DNA of 64,000 nucleotides, taken from NCBI GenBank assembly GCA_021292105.1, contig CM037870.1, positions 8,529,558-8,593,557 on the forward strand. The letters are read 5' to 3'. The translations under genes and the position numbers were made by a program. The DNA is from Anadara kagoshimensis. Taxonomy: Eukaryota > Mollusca > Bivalvia > Arcoida > Arcidae. Below, piece by piece: positions 46,955 to 59,590 of this stretch. Each line of letters starts with the position of its first letter. The first letter of the stretch is position 1. The notes beneath the pieces were generated by a model, which saw nothing but the letters and a program-made list of their open reading frames with translations, made no database searches and had not been told where the DNA came from.

Positions 46955-47887
46955 ACTATTATTATTATATAATTGTATTATTATTTAAAAATTGAAAAAT
47001 TCACAACCAAAAAATCAAAAAATAATCTCCATACATCATATTATATTATGTTATTATATCCAGATTATTTTGGGGGCAGGGATAATGGAGTGGTCGTATG
47101 CATGTGGTCTAAACTACTGATGCAGTCTTGCAAAATAAAATAATTTTAACTATTATTTATTTATTTAATTAGTATTATTAAAACAAATAAATTCAAGGAA
47201 ATGCTAGTTCATCTGATTGCCTTTTAATTGGCAACACACACACACACACACCACACACACACACCACACACACACACACACGTGAAAACTCAACATTTAC
47301 TCAAATAACCATAAATCCTTCCCAAGGCGATTCCTAGAATTATTGGAGTAATATTTACCATTGTGTCCTAAAATTATGTTAAAATTATACATAAAATTGA
47401 ACCATGCCTATTGTGTAATAGTGTGGTAAACAAAGTTCAAAATTAGTTCTGACGTCAAACGGACAAAGGATTGACCATATGTGTGATAAACAGACACAAC
47501 TGACCAATTTATCGCAATGCTTCAACAGCAGAGAAAGATTTGTTCTATTTCTCAACACAAGATTGTAAACGTGATCAGACGTGATGATAGGTCACATCGG
47601 CAGATAAGTTTACCGCCCTCTGTAAAATCATCTCTGAGTACACGAGCACCTTGACAACACTAATTATTGATGACAACATTAAATATGTTTTTAGCTTTTC
47701 TAATTATCGATAGCAGACTGTTGTATAAATATCAATGATGGATTAAGTGGATTACAATAACCGGGTTTAACATAGTCAGAGTCATCATAATCAGCAACAA
47801 TAAGAAAATTAAGCAACTCAGTGTCAATAGCAGGGATACAAAAAATAACAACAACAACAATTTTAAACAACAACAACAACAAAACAA

Positions 47888-47918
<31 letters not shown>

Positions 47919-48479
47919 ATATCAAAAACTCAAATTAACAAAAGAACAACTAAAAATATGAATGCATTTTTATTAAATTAATCCTCTTGTAGTTAAATTA
48001 TTCACCTAAAGGAAATTTATTTGTGGACATAAAAATTATACTCAGACATCATACGACATCGATACACAAATGTCATTAAAAAGATCTATTTTCATTTTAA
48101 AAATATTTTATCTACGTCAATGAATTACAGAATATATATTTTCCAAGGTCGCACTTTAATCTCACTCTTTAATATTATTCATTTATAAAACCTTGGACAT
48201 TGATCTTTAAAAATCGGTTAAGCATTAAAGGCTAGTCTGATTGGACTATAGTCACACCCATACACAGAATATTTTAATGCGTCATGTTGTAAAATGTCAA
48301 GGTTTATTTATATATTCGATGAAGGTTACAGTTATGTGGGGAGTGGGCAAGTAGACTGAGACAAAGTGAAAGTAAACAAAAAAACAATTTAATTCTTCTC
48401 TAATTACAAGTAGATCCGTGTCAGTTACAAAGTGCATTTCACATTTGTTATTTAAATACTTGTAATATAGATATGACAA
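46955..48479. other. No gene; CA and AATA microsatellites
   Basis: (CA)n with ccacaca interruptions at 47237-47281 and (aata)n at 47883-47922. The 60-codon minus frames are unrecognised. Confidence 0.55.
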
Positions 48480-48970
48480 TATGTACTGTTATTTTTCATG
48501 TGTGTGTCACGGTTGCGTGTGTGCGTCACGGTGTGTGTTTAGTGTTTATGTGTCACAATATGTGTGTGTCAGATTTTCAAGGATAGTGTCTTTGTGTGTC
48601 ACGGTATGTGTGTGTGTGTGCGCGCGGACAGTGTATGCGTGCGTGTCACGGTGTGTATGTGACAAGTGTGTGCGTGCGTGTCACGGTGTGTATGTGTGCG
48701 TCACGGTGTGTGTGTGTGTGCGTGCGTGTCACGGTGTGTATGTGTGCGTCACGGTGTCTGTGTGTGTGTGACAAGTGTGTGCGTGCGTGTCACGGTGTGT
48801 ATGTGTGCGTCACGATGTATGTATGTCCCAGTGTGTGTCACGGTTTATGTAACATTGTGTTTGTGTTTTAAGGGTAGTATGTGTATGTCATGGTGTCCTG
48901 TGTCATGAGTAGTGTGCACGTGTTTCGCGGCGTATTTGTGTCACGAGTAGTATGTGTGCGTGAGCGTGTG
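48480..48970. repeat. GT-rich minisatellite with TGTCACGGTGTG words
   Basis: tgtcacggtgtgtatgtg recurs every ~40-60 bp with tgtgcgtgcg between, and two units carry tgacaagtgtgtgcgtgcg (48659, 48769). Open in three plus-strand frames with Cys/Val-rich products, an effect of the composition. Confidence 0.85.
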
Positions 48971-49364
48971 TGTATTGACGCGGGAGGAGCTATACATCTG
49001 TCTGCATGTCTTATATGTCAGACATAATTAAAAATACTATCTATCTATCTATGGAATGTACAGATCAATGTCCCCATTATACATATAAGACAAGTAAACA
49101 GGATCTTATCAAGGTCATATATATATATATACATACAACAAAATGTGGTAAAACGCTTTAAAATTTGAATTTATCATAGATAAAAACTAAAACAAAATAA
49201 ATGTCACCTTGTAAATTTGAATAATGATTCACTGGACCATATACCTTCAAATGCTAATATTGTTCTTGAACTTTCGCAGTAAAATGTAGGACAATAATGT
49301 TTATGTTAATCTGTCAAGATGTTTGCACATTATTTAATATATATTAATGACAATAAACCTATAT
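48971..49364. other. No gene recognised
   Basis: Short ctat and ta runs near 49040 and 49115. Otherwise nothing. Confidence 0.5.
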
Positions 49365-51990
49365 GTATATTACAGCCGAGGAAACTGCATATTGCTGGTT
49401 TTTTTAAATTTATATATTGTAGCCCAGGAATCTGCATATTTCTGTTATTTCTAACCTATATATTATAGCCGAGGAAACTGCTTATATGTTGTAGCCGAGG
49501 AAACTGCATATTGTTGTTATTTTGTACTAATGACAATTAACCTATATATATTGCAGCCGAGGAAACTGCATTGATGTTATTTTGTGCTAATGACAATTAA
49601 CCTATATATATATTGCAGCCGAGGGAACTGCATTGATGTTATTTTGTGCTAATGACAATTAACCTATATATTGCAGCCGAGGGAACTGCATTGATGTTAT
49701 TTTGTGCCAATGACAATTAACCTATATATTGCAGCCGAGGGAACTGCATTGATGTTATTTTGTGCCAATGACAATTAACCTATATATTGCAGCCGAGGAA
49801 ACTGCATTGATGTTATTTTGTGCCAATGACAATTAACCTATATATTGCAGCCGAGGAAACTGCATTGATGTTATTTTGTGCCAATGACAATTAACCTATA
49901 CATTGCAGCCGAGGGAACTGCATTGATGTTATTTTGTGCCAATGACAATTAACCTATATATATTGCAGCCGAGGGAACTGCATTGATGTTATTTTGTGCT
50001 AATGACAATTACCCTATATATTGCAGCCGAGGGAACTGCATTGATGTTATTTTGTGCTAATGACAATTACACTATACATGGCAGCCGAGGAAACTGCATT
50101 GATGTTATTTTGTGCTAATGACAATAAACCTATACATGGCAGACGAGGAAACTGCATTGATGTTATTTTGTGCTAATGACAATTAACCTAAACATTGCAG
50201 CCGAGAAAACTGCATTGATGTTATTTTGTGCTAATGACAATCAACCTAAACATTGCAGCCGAGGAAACTGCATATTGCTGTTATTTTTAAACCTATATAT
50301 ATTACAGCCGAGGAAACTGCATTGATGTTATTTTGTGCTAATGACAATTAACCTATATATTGCAGCCGAGGAAACTGCATTGATGTTATCCTGTGCCAAT
50401 GACAATTAACCTATATATTGCAGCCGAGGAAACTGCATTGATGTTATTTTGTGCTAATGACAATTACCCTATATATTGCAGCCGAGGAAACTGCATTGAT
50501 GTTATTTTGTGCCAATGACAATTAACCTATATATTGCAGCCGAGGAAACTGCATTGATGTTATTTTGTGCTAATGACAATTAACCTATATATTGCAGCCG
50601 AGGAAACTGCATTGATGTTATTTTTGCCAATGACAATTAACCTATATATTGCCGCCGAGGAAACTGCATTGATGTTATTTTGTGCTAATGACAATTACCC
50701 TATATATTGCAGCCGAGGGAACTGCATTGATGTTATTTTGTGCTAATGACAATTACACTATACATGGCAGCCGAGGAAACTGCATTGATGTTATTTTGTG
50801 CTAATGACAATAAACCTATACATGGCAGACGAGGAAACTGCATTGATGTTATTTTGTGCTAATGACAATTAACCTAAACATTGCAGCCGAGAAAACTGCA
50901 TTGATGTTATTTTGTGCTAATGACAATCAACCTAAACATTGCAGCCGAGGAAACTGCATATTGCTGTTATTTTTAAACCTATATATATTACAGCCGAGGA
51001 AACTGCATTGATGTTATTTTGTGCTAATGACAATTAACCTATATATTGCAGCCGAGGAAACTGCATTGATGTTATCCTGTGCCAATGACAATTAACCTAT
51101 ATATTGCAGCCGAGGAAACTGCATTGATGTTATTTTGTGCTAATGACAATTACCCTATATATTGCAGCCGAGGAAACTGCATTGATGTTATTTTGTGCCA
51201 ATGACAATTAACCTATATATTGCAGCCGAGGAAACTGCATTGATGTTATTTTGTGCTAATGACAATTAACCTATATATTGCAGCCGAGGAAACTGCATTG
51301 ATGTTATTTTGTGCCAATGACAATTAACCTATATATTGCCGCCGAGGAAACTGCATTGATGTTATTTTGTGCCAATGACAATTAACCTATATATTGCAGC
51401 CGAGGAAACTGCATTGATGTTATTTTGTGCTAATGACAATTAACCTATACATTGCAGCCGAGGAAACTGCCTTGATGTTATTTTGTGCTAATTACAATTA
51501 ACTTATACATGGCAGCCGAGGAAACTGCATTGATGTTATTTTGTGCTAATGACAATTAACCTAAACATTGCAGCCGAGAAAACTGCATTGATGTTATTTT
51601 GTGCTAATGACAATTAACCTATACATTGCAGCCGAAAAACTGCATTGATGTTATTTTGTGCTAATGACAATTAACCTATACATTGCAGCCGAGGAAACTG
51701 CATTGATGTTATTTTGTGCTAATGACAATAAACCTATACATTGCAGCCGAGGAAACTGCATTGATGTTATTTTGTGCTAATGACAATTAACCTATACATG
51801 GCAGCCGAGGAAACTGCATTGATGTTATTTTGTGCTAATGACAATAAACCTATATATTGCAGCCGAGGAAACTGCATATTGCTGTACGTCTATGTCAGTT
51901 ATAATATAAGCCTACATATTACAGCCGAGATAATGATGATGGCAGTTCGCCTATATATTGCAGCCGATGGAAACTGCATAGCTGTCCTTT
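49365..51990. repeat. 58-bp satellite, about 45 units
   Basis: The core unit is tgacaattaacctatatatt, gcagccgaggaaactgcatt, gatgttattttgtgctaa. Edge units (49365-49520, 51870-51990) are diverged and of odd length. Inner units differ by a few sites (gaggga/gaggaa, gctaa/gccaa, tatatatt/tacatt, aattac/aattaa). Each unit contains tatatattgcag, a pyrimidine-poor AG that is not a convincing splice acceptor. No frame stays open across it. Confidence 0.96.
50000..51366. repeat. 686-bp higher-order duplication within the 58-bp satellite
   Basis: Rare variants recur at a fixed distance: tgacaattacactatac at 50061 and 50747; catattgctg at 50271 and 50957; tgatgttatcctgtgcc at 50381 and 51067; gccgccgagg at 50651 and 51338 (687, after a 1-bp indel at ~50621). 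In between, the two blocks of about 12 units are nearly identical. Confidence 0.95.
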
Positions 51991-52089
51991 TATTGATAAT
52001 TTGGTCTCTACTTTAGGTTGAGCTGATGTTTTGATGTACAGAAAACTTGAACTGATTTTCACGTTGTTTTGTGCAATATTGATGTTCCT

Positions 52090-52207
52090 GTCATATACCA
52101 TTTTTTGAATTTAATCATAAAATACATTCAAAAAATGGTATATGACAATTGTCATATACCATTTTTTGAATGTATTTTATGATTAAATTAAAAAAATGGT
52201 ATATGAC
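52090..52207. mobile_element. Two 57-bp palindromic mini-elements in inverted order
   Basis: Copy at 52090-52146 and copy at 52151-52207, separated by aatt, both start gtcatataccattttttg and end atggtatatgac. The second is the reverse complement of the first with one mismatch, so the whole 118 bp is itself a palindrome centred on aatt. It lies 100 bp after the satellite. Confidence 0.95.
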
Positions 52208-55029
52208 ATTCCCATTAAAACGACACTGTATATGTTACAAAATATAACACTTTTTCGAATGGCAGTCAAAAGTCAGGAACCACGCCGTTGGATACCATTT
52301 CACACCCTGGTTGGGTATATTTGTGTACTATACTGAACTAATGTATCTATTTTAAATTGGGGTACTTTTGAAATATCGATGTAAATTTGACAAGTCAATG
52401 TCCATTTCAAATTGCATTTTGATATCATTAAAATGACAAAGTAGTTGTTTTGATCTTAAGAGTAATTAAATATTATTCTTATACGACAATTTAATATATT
52501 TAGGGGATGATTTCTTTACAAATATACTTTCTCTAGGTTTATCATTACAGGTTGTCTCCTTTTCGATTTAAATTTCTAAGTACACGCGCACTTTAACCGT
52601 CGATTAGTATTCATTTCTTGAGCCGGTTTTTTCCCTGAATTTTGAATTTTAAAATAAATTATTGAATAAACAAATAATCTTTCTTAAAAAATTATATGCC
52701 GAGAAATTTCTTAGAAACAGGTGGTTGTCGAGTTACTAAGGCATTCGAACGCACGTTGCTCTTTTGTTTTGAAAGTTTATTTGTGGATGGTTGTAATTAA
52801 AATACAAACCGGATAGCGCAATCCTTCAATGAACTGTCAATGTTCCGGCGGTTATAATTAATGACCTGAATTAACCAGGTAAATGTCAATTATAAGTAGG
52901 TGTATTTCTAGGAATTGGGGAAAACTTCATATTACTCACAACATAGAATAAAATATGTCGTAACACTGACGTCATTGGAAGAAAGTCAAGGACCTGAGAT
53001 TCTTTTCTGAAAAACAACTTCAAGGATTTTGTAATCTACATGTAATTTTAATATAGTTTTATTCGAAAGTTCACTAAGATTAAATTAAAATTTCCATTAG
53101 AGATTTTTAATTTCATCTTTTTTTTTCATCTGTATAGGTGAACAAGAGCTAGATTTAATATTAAATGCTTAAAATATCTTTTTCTTTAGTGATTGAACCA
53201 TTCGTCTGTACCTTCTTTCGATGTTTTTCCCAAATCACTCGATTCATATGATGTAAAATTACTAGAAATCAATTTGAACAAAGCTGTTATTGATCATTCA
53301 ATCCAAAATTTTCAAGGGTATCAAAGAAAAAGTGTAATGTAACCTTCATTTTTTTCTTCAAATCCATCAATAATAAGAATTAAGAAATTAAAATGTATAT
53401 TACATTATGTTTTATGGATTTTCAATTTCTGTTAATTAAGCTTTGAGCTTTTTTCATACGACTCGGATACAAATAGGCCAAGGATATTTAGAGAATTAAA
53501 ATTATGGAATAGATGATTAATTTCAAGTACTGTACAATATCTGAATGACCTTGTAAAGTACAATGACCCCATTGACCATACACAGATGTATTAACCTAAT
53601 TTATATCCATCGTGATAGCTTTGCTATTTTTGAACACATCAGTACGATAGCAGAGACTCCATGATTGATTTAGTCATTGGTGGAAAGACCTTGCGGTATT
53701 CGCATGTATTGATTTGCTGAATACAGCATAAACTAAAACATTACCAACCTAATACGATTGAATATGATTCTTAATGTTTCGAGATGCTAAGATAGGACTC
53801 GTGTGTATTTTCTAGTTATGTACAAGGTGCATGTGGCTTTATAGAACAAAGGATTGTACTTTTATTTTATCGATTTTGGTGACTTATTCTTGATGCTGTA
53901 AAACGGTCGGTCAAGATTGGCACTTTTACGCAATAGATTGTATCATTGATAAAAATATGCGTTGTTTAAGGCAATCCAAATCGATATATGCACCAACCTG
54001 TTCCAGACAGTATAGAAAACCCTCAACTAATAAAAATAATTAAAACGATTATTTTATTTTCGTCTATGGCCTGATCTCAGATTAAAATGATTAAAGTTTA
54101 TAAAAACAGGAAAGCCAATATTGGTAAATGTATGTACTTTAAAGGGCTATCTGGTATCAAACTCGGCCGCCGAGTTAGTTGTACTTTTGTACGTTCTCAG
54201 CTCATCATTACCGCACCAATTACAGACTTAACGAAAATGAAAACCCTTAGGTGCTACCGTTTTCGTCTAGTGTTCACGCTAACCCATTCTAAGCAAATTG
54301 TTTAAGCAAGTGTTTTATTAAAATGCGGCTAATCAACACTTTGATATATAGTTTAGTTAGAGCAACTGTACTTTAGTCCAAGGATTTTAAAAATGTGTTG
54401 TAAAAATCGTTGTAAAAATCGCTATCAATTCCAATTAGGCCTACGTGTTATGTTCATGATGAGTGGTTTTTCTCCTGGAAAGTAATTTGTTTTATAGCAA
54501 TTATTACGATTTCAAAAAACACGCTTTGTTCGTAGCTGCATGTTGCAAATAGACTGGTTGGTATCCTATTTATTTAAACAGCAAAACCTTGATTCATCTC
54601 CATCATGTGTTTCAGTCATGACTTGGTGTTATAAGAGAGTTTTGCGATAAATCGAAGCAGTCTTGTTAAGAAATTGATATCTGAACTTTAACATAGTGTG
54701 AGGATATGCAAGTTTGTAAAGGTATCTAGGGGGTCTCATGGCAAAGTTTTAATATGGGGTCCAGTATAATGCGATTCCACTGACATTTTTGTTCTTTCCT
54801 TTGGTAGATGGTCATAGTGCCAATTATGGTTAGTTATTTTTTATTTGCCATGAGCTACACATATTTTAGTCAATCAGATTCCAACATACAACCCATTTTT
54901 CGCGTGTTTATCTTGTATATTTATTCTACAATCTTTATCATTAGTGATCTTAATATGATACAATGTATTGCTTCTTATTGTTTACTTTAGGCTGTATCAT
55001 GTTTTTGAGTGCTTTGACAATTGTCCAGT
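52208..55029. other. No gene recognised
   Basis: This is the longest stretch with no identified repeat. Frames of up to 73 codons (54087-54305; 54808-54990) have no recognisable domain. If the window has any host regulatory sequence or exons, this and 59.6-61.3 kb are the places left. Confidence 0.4.
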
Positions 55030-55110
55030 ACATATTCGGACACTCTGGTTTTCTCCACAATCTGAGAACTGACTGCCTAGTTCTAGTGAAGACATGACTG
55101 ACAGGAGTGT
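55030..55110 (+). mobile_element. SINE body fragment
   Basis: ttcggacactctggttttct, ccacaatctgagaactgac parallels 44160-44205 (ttcgaccactctggtttcct, ccaccgtttaagaactggcc). Confidence 0.5.
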
Positions 55111-56113
55111 AAATGACCATTACTCCATTACGCTCAATTATCTCAACTAAATATTTCAATAATCAACTTTAGATTTAACAACCTTAACAGTTTGATGTTG
55201 GCGTTGGTGTTTTGCAGCTTAATGTATTGACAATCCAGACCATTTACCTCATAAAAATCACAAGGACAGACATTTTTATTTGTCTTAACCACAATGCTTT
55301 AGTTTTCTTTTCAGTTTCATATTCTTTTCATCATGTGTTCTGTGTTCAATTGTGTTCAAATTTTTATCAATGCTTAACCTGTTCTCAGTTTAACTAGTAT
55401 GTATTTATTGATTATTTCATTGATTGATTGATTATTTCATTGATTTGTTTATTGATTGATTGGTCGATTTATTGGAAGTTGTATAACAGTTGGATAGCTA
55501 TTTACATAACTGGCATTATTTCACTGAAGCCAACCACATAGCCGTACGATACCAATCCATAAGTATAATTATTTGAACTCCATGACTTTGTCTATAAATA
55601 CAATGTTAATATATCCAGAGATCATTGTCCTTTCCTGTACTAATGATGATGAACATTTACCAATCGATAATGTAGAACTAATAATACCATCAGCCGGTGA
55701 AAGCCTTTTCTAAAATCAACTCATATCGACCTTCTAAGACGACTTGCGGCTTCACGTCAAGTTGATGTATGCTAAGCTGTCTACTCAGTCGAATTGAGAA
55801 ATAAGCAGAAAAAAGCTTGTATTTTCACGTGTCAGGCTCAATTCGTCTGTATTTTTTTTATTGTTAATATAATCTCTTTTTTTTGCTTTATGATTTATCT
55901 TTCCTCAGTTTTCATCTTGATGCATTTGATACTTGTCTGGGTTTTTTGACCTTGATCACTGTGGCAGCCAAGAGAATACTAAGGTATAAAAATACTGACG
56001 GTATTTGTCTCTGTATCGGAATGTCAATTATTCTTCAAAATATTTTTATTAATCTAATAAAACATATTTTTTTAAATGTTACAGTTATATGTTTTCATAT
56101 TGGGTAAAACCTC

Positions 56114-56144
<31 letters not shown>

Positions 56145-56334
56145 TATATACTAATATAAGATTTATCACAGTCGATGAGACTGGGTGTTCTAGCGAGATA
56201 ATATATCTATTCATGCAATGCAATCAACTAGAAACACATACATTGTATACAGAACGACCATCCACAAATTAATCATACGGAAAAGTTATTTTGTCATTTG
56301 TTGGCTGAAAAAAAACCTTAAATCTAAGAGTAGA
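55111..56334. other. No gene; low-complexity ATTGATTG stretch and poly-A
   Basis: (attg)-rich sequence at 55400-55475 and an A run at 56113-56141. The 74-codon frame at 55883-56107 is unrecognised. Confidence 0.5.
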
Positions 56335-56405
56335 GTAATGATTAACGCCCCTGAAAGAATCTTGACTGGAACGTAAAACCCCATTAGTCTCCTCTCAACT
56401 CCGTG
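56335..56405 (+). mobile_element. SINE 3' fragment
   Basis: gaaagaatcttgactggaac, gtaaaaccccattagtctcc, tctcaactcc matches the end of the 36.4-kb SINE (tcttgactgggacgttaaac, accattactcaactcatc). Confidence 0.65.
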
Positions 56406-56711
56406 AATCGGGCAGTGCTAGATCCTTATTACCTTTGAGTCAATAACTTAAACAGAGATATTATATATATTGGTAACATTTAAGTAATGCCATTTGTACT
56501 TTGTCTCCTACAACTTCCGTTTCTACCATCTCCTCTGTCGCTCCTACATCTTCTGTCTCTCCCACAACTGGTTAAGAAGAAAAGGAGACCTTTATCTTGT
56601 GCAATCTTAAACGTTTGACTTTTAGCTTTGGATTTAATCGATCAGTATTTGTCAGGAAAATAAATACGATACATTAAAGAACTAGGTCATTAAAATCATG
56701 GTCAAGTAGAC

Positions 56712-56825
56712 AAGAATTAAGTCAAGGACATTTCAATTCTTCTTTTATCAGTGTTTGATTAAGGATAAACAGTACAAAAATTTACAAGACCGTTCTTGAA
56801 CTTAAAAGCACACTGTGGTAATCAA
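56712..56825. repeat. Second copy of the 39395-39505 repeat
   Basis: aattaagtcaaggacatttc, ttgattaaggataaacagta and ttacaagaccgttcttgaac. It directly precedes the ~97-bp array. Confidence 0.7.
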
Positions 56826-57210
56826 AGTCTCTAAAGCGGTTCGTATTGGCATATACCATTTTTTAAATTCATTTAAATTAAAAAATTAAAAGACTGTTTT
56901 TTTAAATTTATAATCACATTGTTGTGAGTCTTTAAAACAGTTTCGTAATGTTACATACAATTTTTAATGTTTTTAGATATAGATTTTAAAAGACTTTTGA
57001 TGAACTGAATAACTTGGTGGCGAGTCTCTTAAACCGTTTAGTATTGTCATATACCTTTTTTAAATACATTTAGATAAAAAATTAAAAGACTGTTTTTTTA
57101 ACAAAGCACATTGTTGTGTGTCTCTGAAACGTTTCATATTTCCATATACAAATTTTAATGCATTCAGCTATTTATAAATAACAAATTACACCATCAAGCT
57201 TTGTATATAA
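56826..57210. repeat. ~97-bp diverged tandem array, four units
   Basis: The starts gtctctaaagcgg (56826), gtctttaaaacag (56930), gtctcttaaaccg (57025) and gtctctgaaacg (57120) are followed each time by a catata-like word, then aaattaaaagactgttttt or its relative. Units 1 and 3 carry catatacc with a T run, the end motif of the palindromic mini-elements. Confidence 0.75.
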
Positions 57211-57519
57211 CAAGTACAAAACTTGTCAAACGAGGCATTTCGACAAACCCTATATGAGCTTGGTGTTCTGGAAGAGTACGTACTATTAAATATGAAACCT
57301 GCCAAGAGATCATTGACCATCAGATTGATTTCAGCACTGTCATCGAGTTGAAAGATCTTTAGCCTTACAAATTTATACCTTTAACGGAATTCATTACTGA
57401 AACGATTGAACCATATGTTGACTGAGTCAAATTAATTATACTTGTATATGTTTAAATGATATATGGAGTCACTTGTGTAACTAGAAACTTAGAGCACGTG
57501 TACTGATCAATTGGTATCT

Positions 57520-57539
57520 TCTTCTTCTTCTTCTTCTTC

Positions 57540-57580
<41 letters not shown>

Positions 57581-57583
57581 TTT
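57520..57583. repeat. (CTT)n(ATT)n microsatellite
   Basis: cttcttcttcttcttctt passes into attattattatt just before the hairpin head of the next element. Confidence 0.95.
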
Positions 57584-57584
57584 A

Positions 57585-57820
57585 TTATACCCCGCAAACG
57601 AAGTTTAGGGGTATATAGGAATCTGTCTGTCCGTCTGGTTTTCCGTCCAAATATCGTGTTCGCTCCATATCTTCCTTCCATGTCTATAGATGGATTTTGG
57701 TCAAACTTGACACAAGTGTAAACCAATATAAGGCGATGTGTCGCATACTAAATTCATGTGCATAAGTCAAAGGTCAGGAGGCCAATTTTGGGACGGGGGT
57801 ATTTCGGATCTCAAGAGACA
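57585..57820 (+). mobile_element. 'taccccgcaaacgaagttta' element
   Basis: The hairpin head ataccccgcaaacgaagttt, aggggtatatagg is followed by ctgtctgtccgtctgg, gattttggtcaaacttgac and aagtcaaaggtcaggag. It is the most typical of the three copies. Both it and the 44.3-kb copy directly follow an ATT microsatellite. Confidence 0.75.
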
Positions 57821-58094
57821 GTTCGATATAGTTATTATCACCATCATTTACATATTATAGAATTAACCAATACATGTACACACGTCTTTATCAGACTGGT
57901 AGACATAATTTCTAGTTTCAGAATACTATAAAGTCAGTATTTGTAATTCTAATTTATTATAACTAATGTTTAAATATTGATTAACAACTGAGCCGTATCT
58001 TTATGTGATGCACAGCGTCCACATAGTACATAAAACCTCAATTAAAACATTTGTATATGATATTTTTTTATTTTGTGTTTGCTGCTTTGAACTG

Positions 58095-58465
58095 TGTTGT
58101 ACTTGTAGTGTCATGTTCGCGAATAGTGTAACAGGGTTTCACCAGTGACATTGTTCAAAGCTTAAGGATAGTTTTCACTGGTGATTTTGTTACCAACGAA
58201 ATAAAACCACTAGTGCTTTCTACCCTGTTTATACATATTAAACTCTCGAAGTACAGACCTTTCAAAATTTTAACACTGAGCTGCACTGGTAGTGTCGTGT
58301 TCGCGAATAGTGTAACAAAGTTCATTGCCAGTGACATTGTTCAAAGCTTACTTTCACTGATGATTTAGTTATAAACAAGATAAAGCCACTAGTACTTTAT
58401 ATCCTGTTTACAGTGTTAGACTTTCGAAACTACAGACCTTTCACAATTTTTACACTGAGGTAACG
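58095..58465. repeat. ~180-bp tandem duplication carrying a TIR-215 left end
   Basis: agtgtcatgttcgcgaatag through cagacctttcaaaattttaa (58110-58272) is repeated as agtgtcgtgttcgcgaatag through cagacctttcacaattttta (58291-58455). The duplicated unit ends within the first ~25 bp of a TIR-215 element, so the first copy carries only that left end and the second continues into the whole element. Confidence 0.88.
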
Positions 58466-58633
58466 CCAAGAAGTCTAAGCTCACCTGACGAGTGGCCAAA
58501 ATATAGATGACCAGTGGCCGAAAAGCTATAAAGCGATAGAACGTAGTTGTCCAAAAGCTGTCCATATATAGATAACGAGGGACTAACTAATAAGGGTCAG
58601 CTAATTGTCAACTTTTGACATGTCTGTACTGTG
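58430..58633 (+). mobile_element. TIR-215 element, full length
   Basis: tacagacctttcacaattt, gatgaccagtggccgaaaag and the right end tcaacttttgacatgtctgt. Confidence 0.8.
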
Positions 58634-59254
58634 CTTGTTGATTTCATATTATCTATAGAACACTGTCTCGAACGTCGGAACAAAATTGCGTTTACAATTG
58701 CTACTGGACACTGAACTTTAATGTCAGCGGCACTCGTTGACAGTCAAACGACCGTCTAGTACAAAATTGACCTTTCTTACATTACAAATCGTATGATTGT
58801 CTGCACGTAGAAAGTATTAAATTTACTGCATTATGCATAATAAGGTAAGATTTACCTCTGACACACAAAAAAACCAATCACACCACCCAGGATTCCTTAA
58901 ATATCTTCTTAATTCTACCATGTATACAAGTTGTCATATTGGATTTATGTGATGGAAATTTACTGCTTCAGATTTAACGATTTTGTATTTTATGTTTCGT
59001 TGTGTAGCGAGATAGCAATAAATTCTGTCTATATTTGGAAATGAAATTCAAGTCTTATAAATGAAATGATCTCTGATGCTGTCAGGTACACGTCATATAT
59101 ATAATGTTGTATAACTGATTCAAAGCACGTCGATTTACATAAAACTGGCAATTTATTTCTCTCCAGGAGCATTACCTATCCTGGAATACTGATGCAAAAC
59201 AAGCTGATCTATAAGTTATACACACCACGCCTTTCTCTCACTGAACATACCTGG
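58634..59254. other. No gene recognised
   Basis: Nothing identifiable. Confidence 0.5.
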
Positions 59255-59480
59255 CATCTTATTTGTAAGGTCTGTCCAACATTTGAAAAATGCATTTTGA
59301 AATGAAAGTCACGGGTACTTGTCACGGTAGGCGTTTCATGTAAAAGAACCCCCATGCATGTAATCCTACGAAAGTAAAGAATTCTGCTCTTCATCTATAG
59401 CTGGTGGCGTCTCGATATACATGTATGTTAAAATGCTTGACTGGGACGTAAAGCATCAATTAGCCCAGAGCACACTTGTT
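59255..59480 (+). mobile_element. SINE body and 3' end
   Basis: cacgggtacttgtcacggta, ggcgtttcatgtaaaagaac, agctggtggcgtctcgatat and gcttgactgggacgtaaagc follow the order of the 36.4-kb SINE body. The tRNA-like head is not recognisable. The phrase aagcatcaattagccc marks the end. Confidence 0.7.
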
Positions 59481-59519
59481 CTTCCGAAGCACCCAGGTCT
59501 CTCCTCTCATCTTTTTAGT

Positions 59520-59590
59520 ATATATACCATTATTTATTTATTTATTATTTATTTATTTATTTATTTATTATTTATTTAGTTAGTTAGTTA
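59520..59590. repeat. (TTTA)n microsatellite
   Basis: tttatttatttatttattta with minor interruptions, then tagttagttag. Confidence 0.9.

Noticed and set aside
48481..48908. Cys/Val-rich ORFs in the GT-rich region
   Set aside because: Composition effect of tgtg and cgtg repeats.
49365..51990. 58-bp array as a series of exons (tatatattgcag followed by purines)
   Set aside because: Each unit has an AG after a TA-rich run, but no polypyrimidine tract, no matching donor and no open frame. The repeat is better read as a satellite.
57481..57726. 81-codon frame with runs of Ile and Arg
   Set aside because: The runs are the translated ATT/CTT microsatellite.
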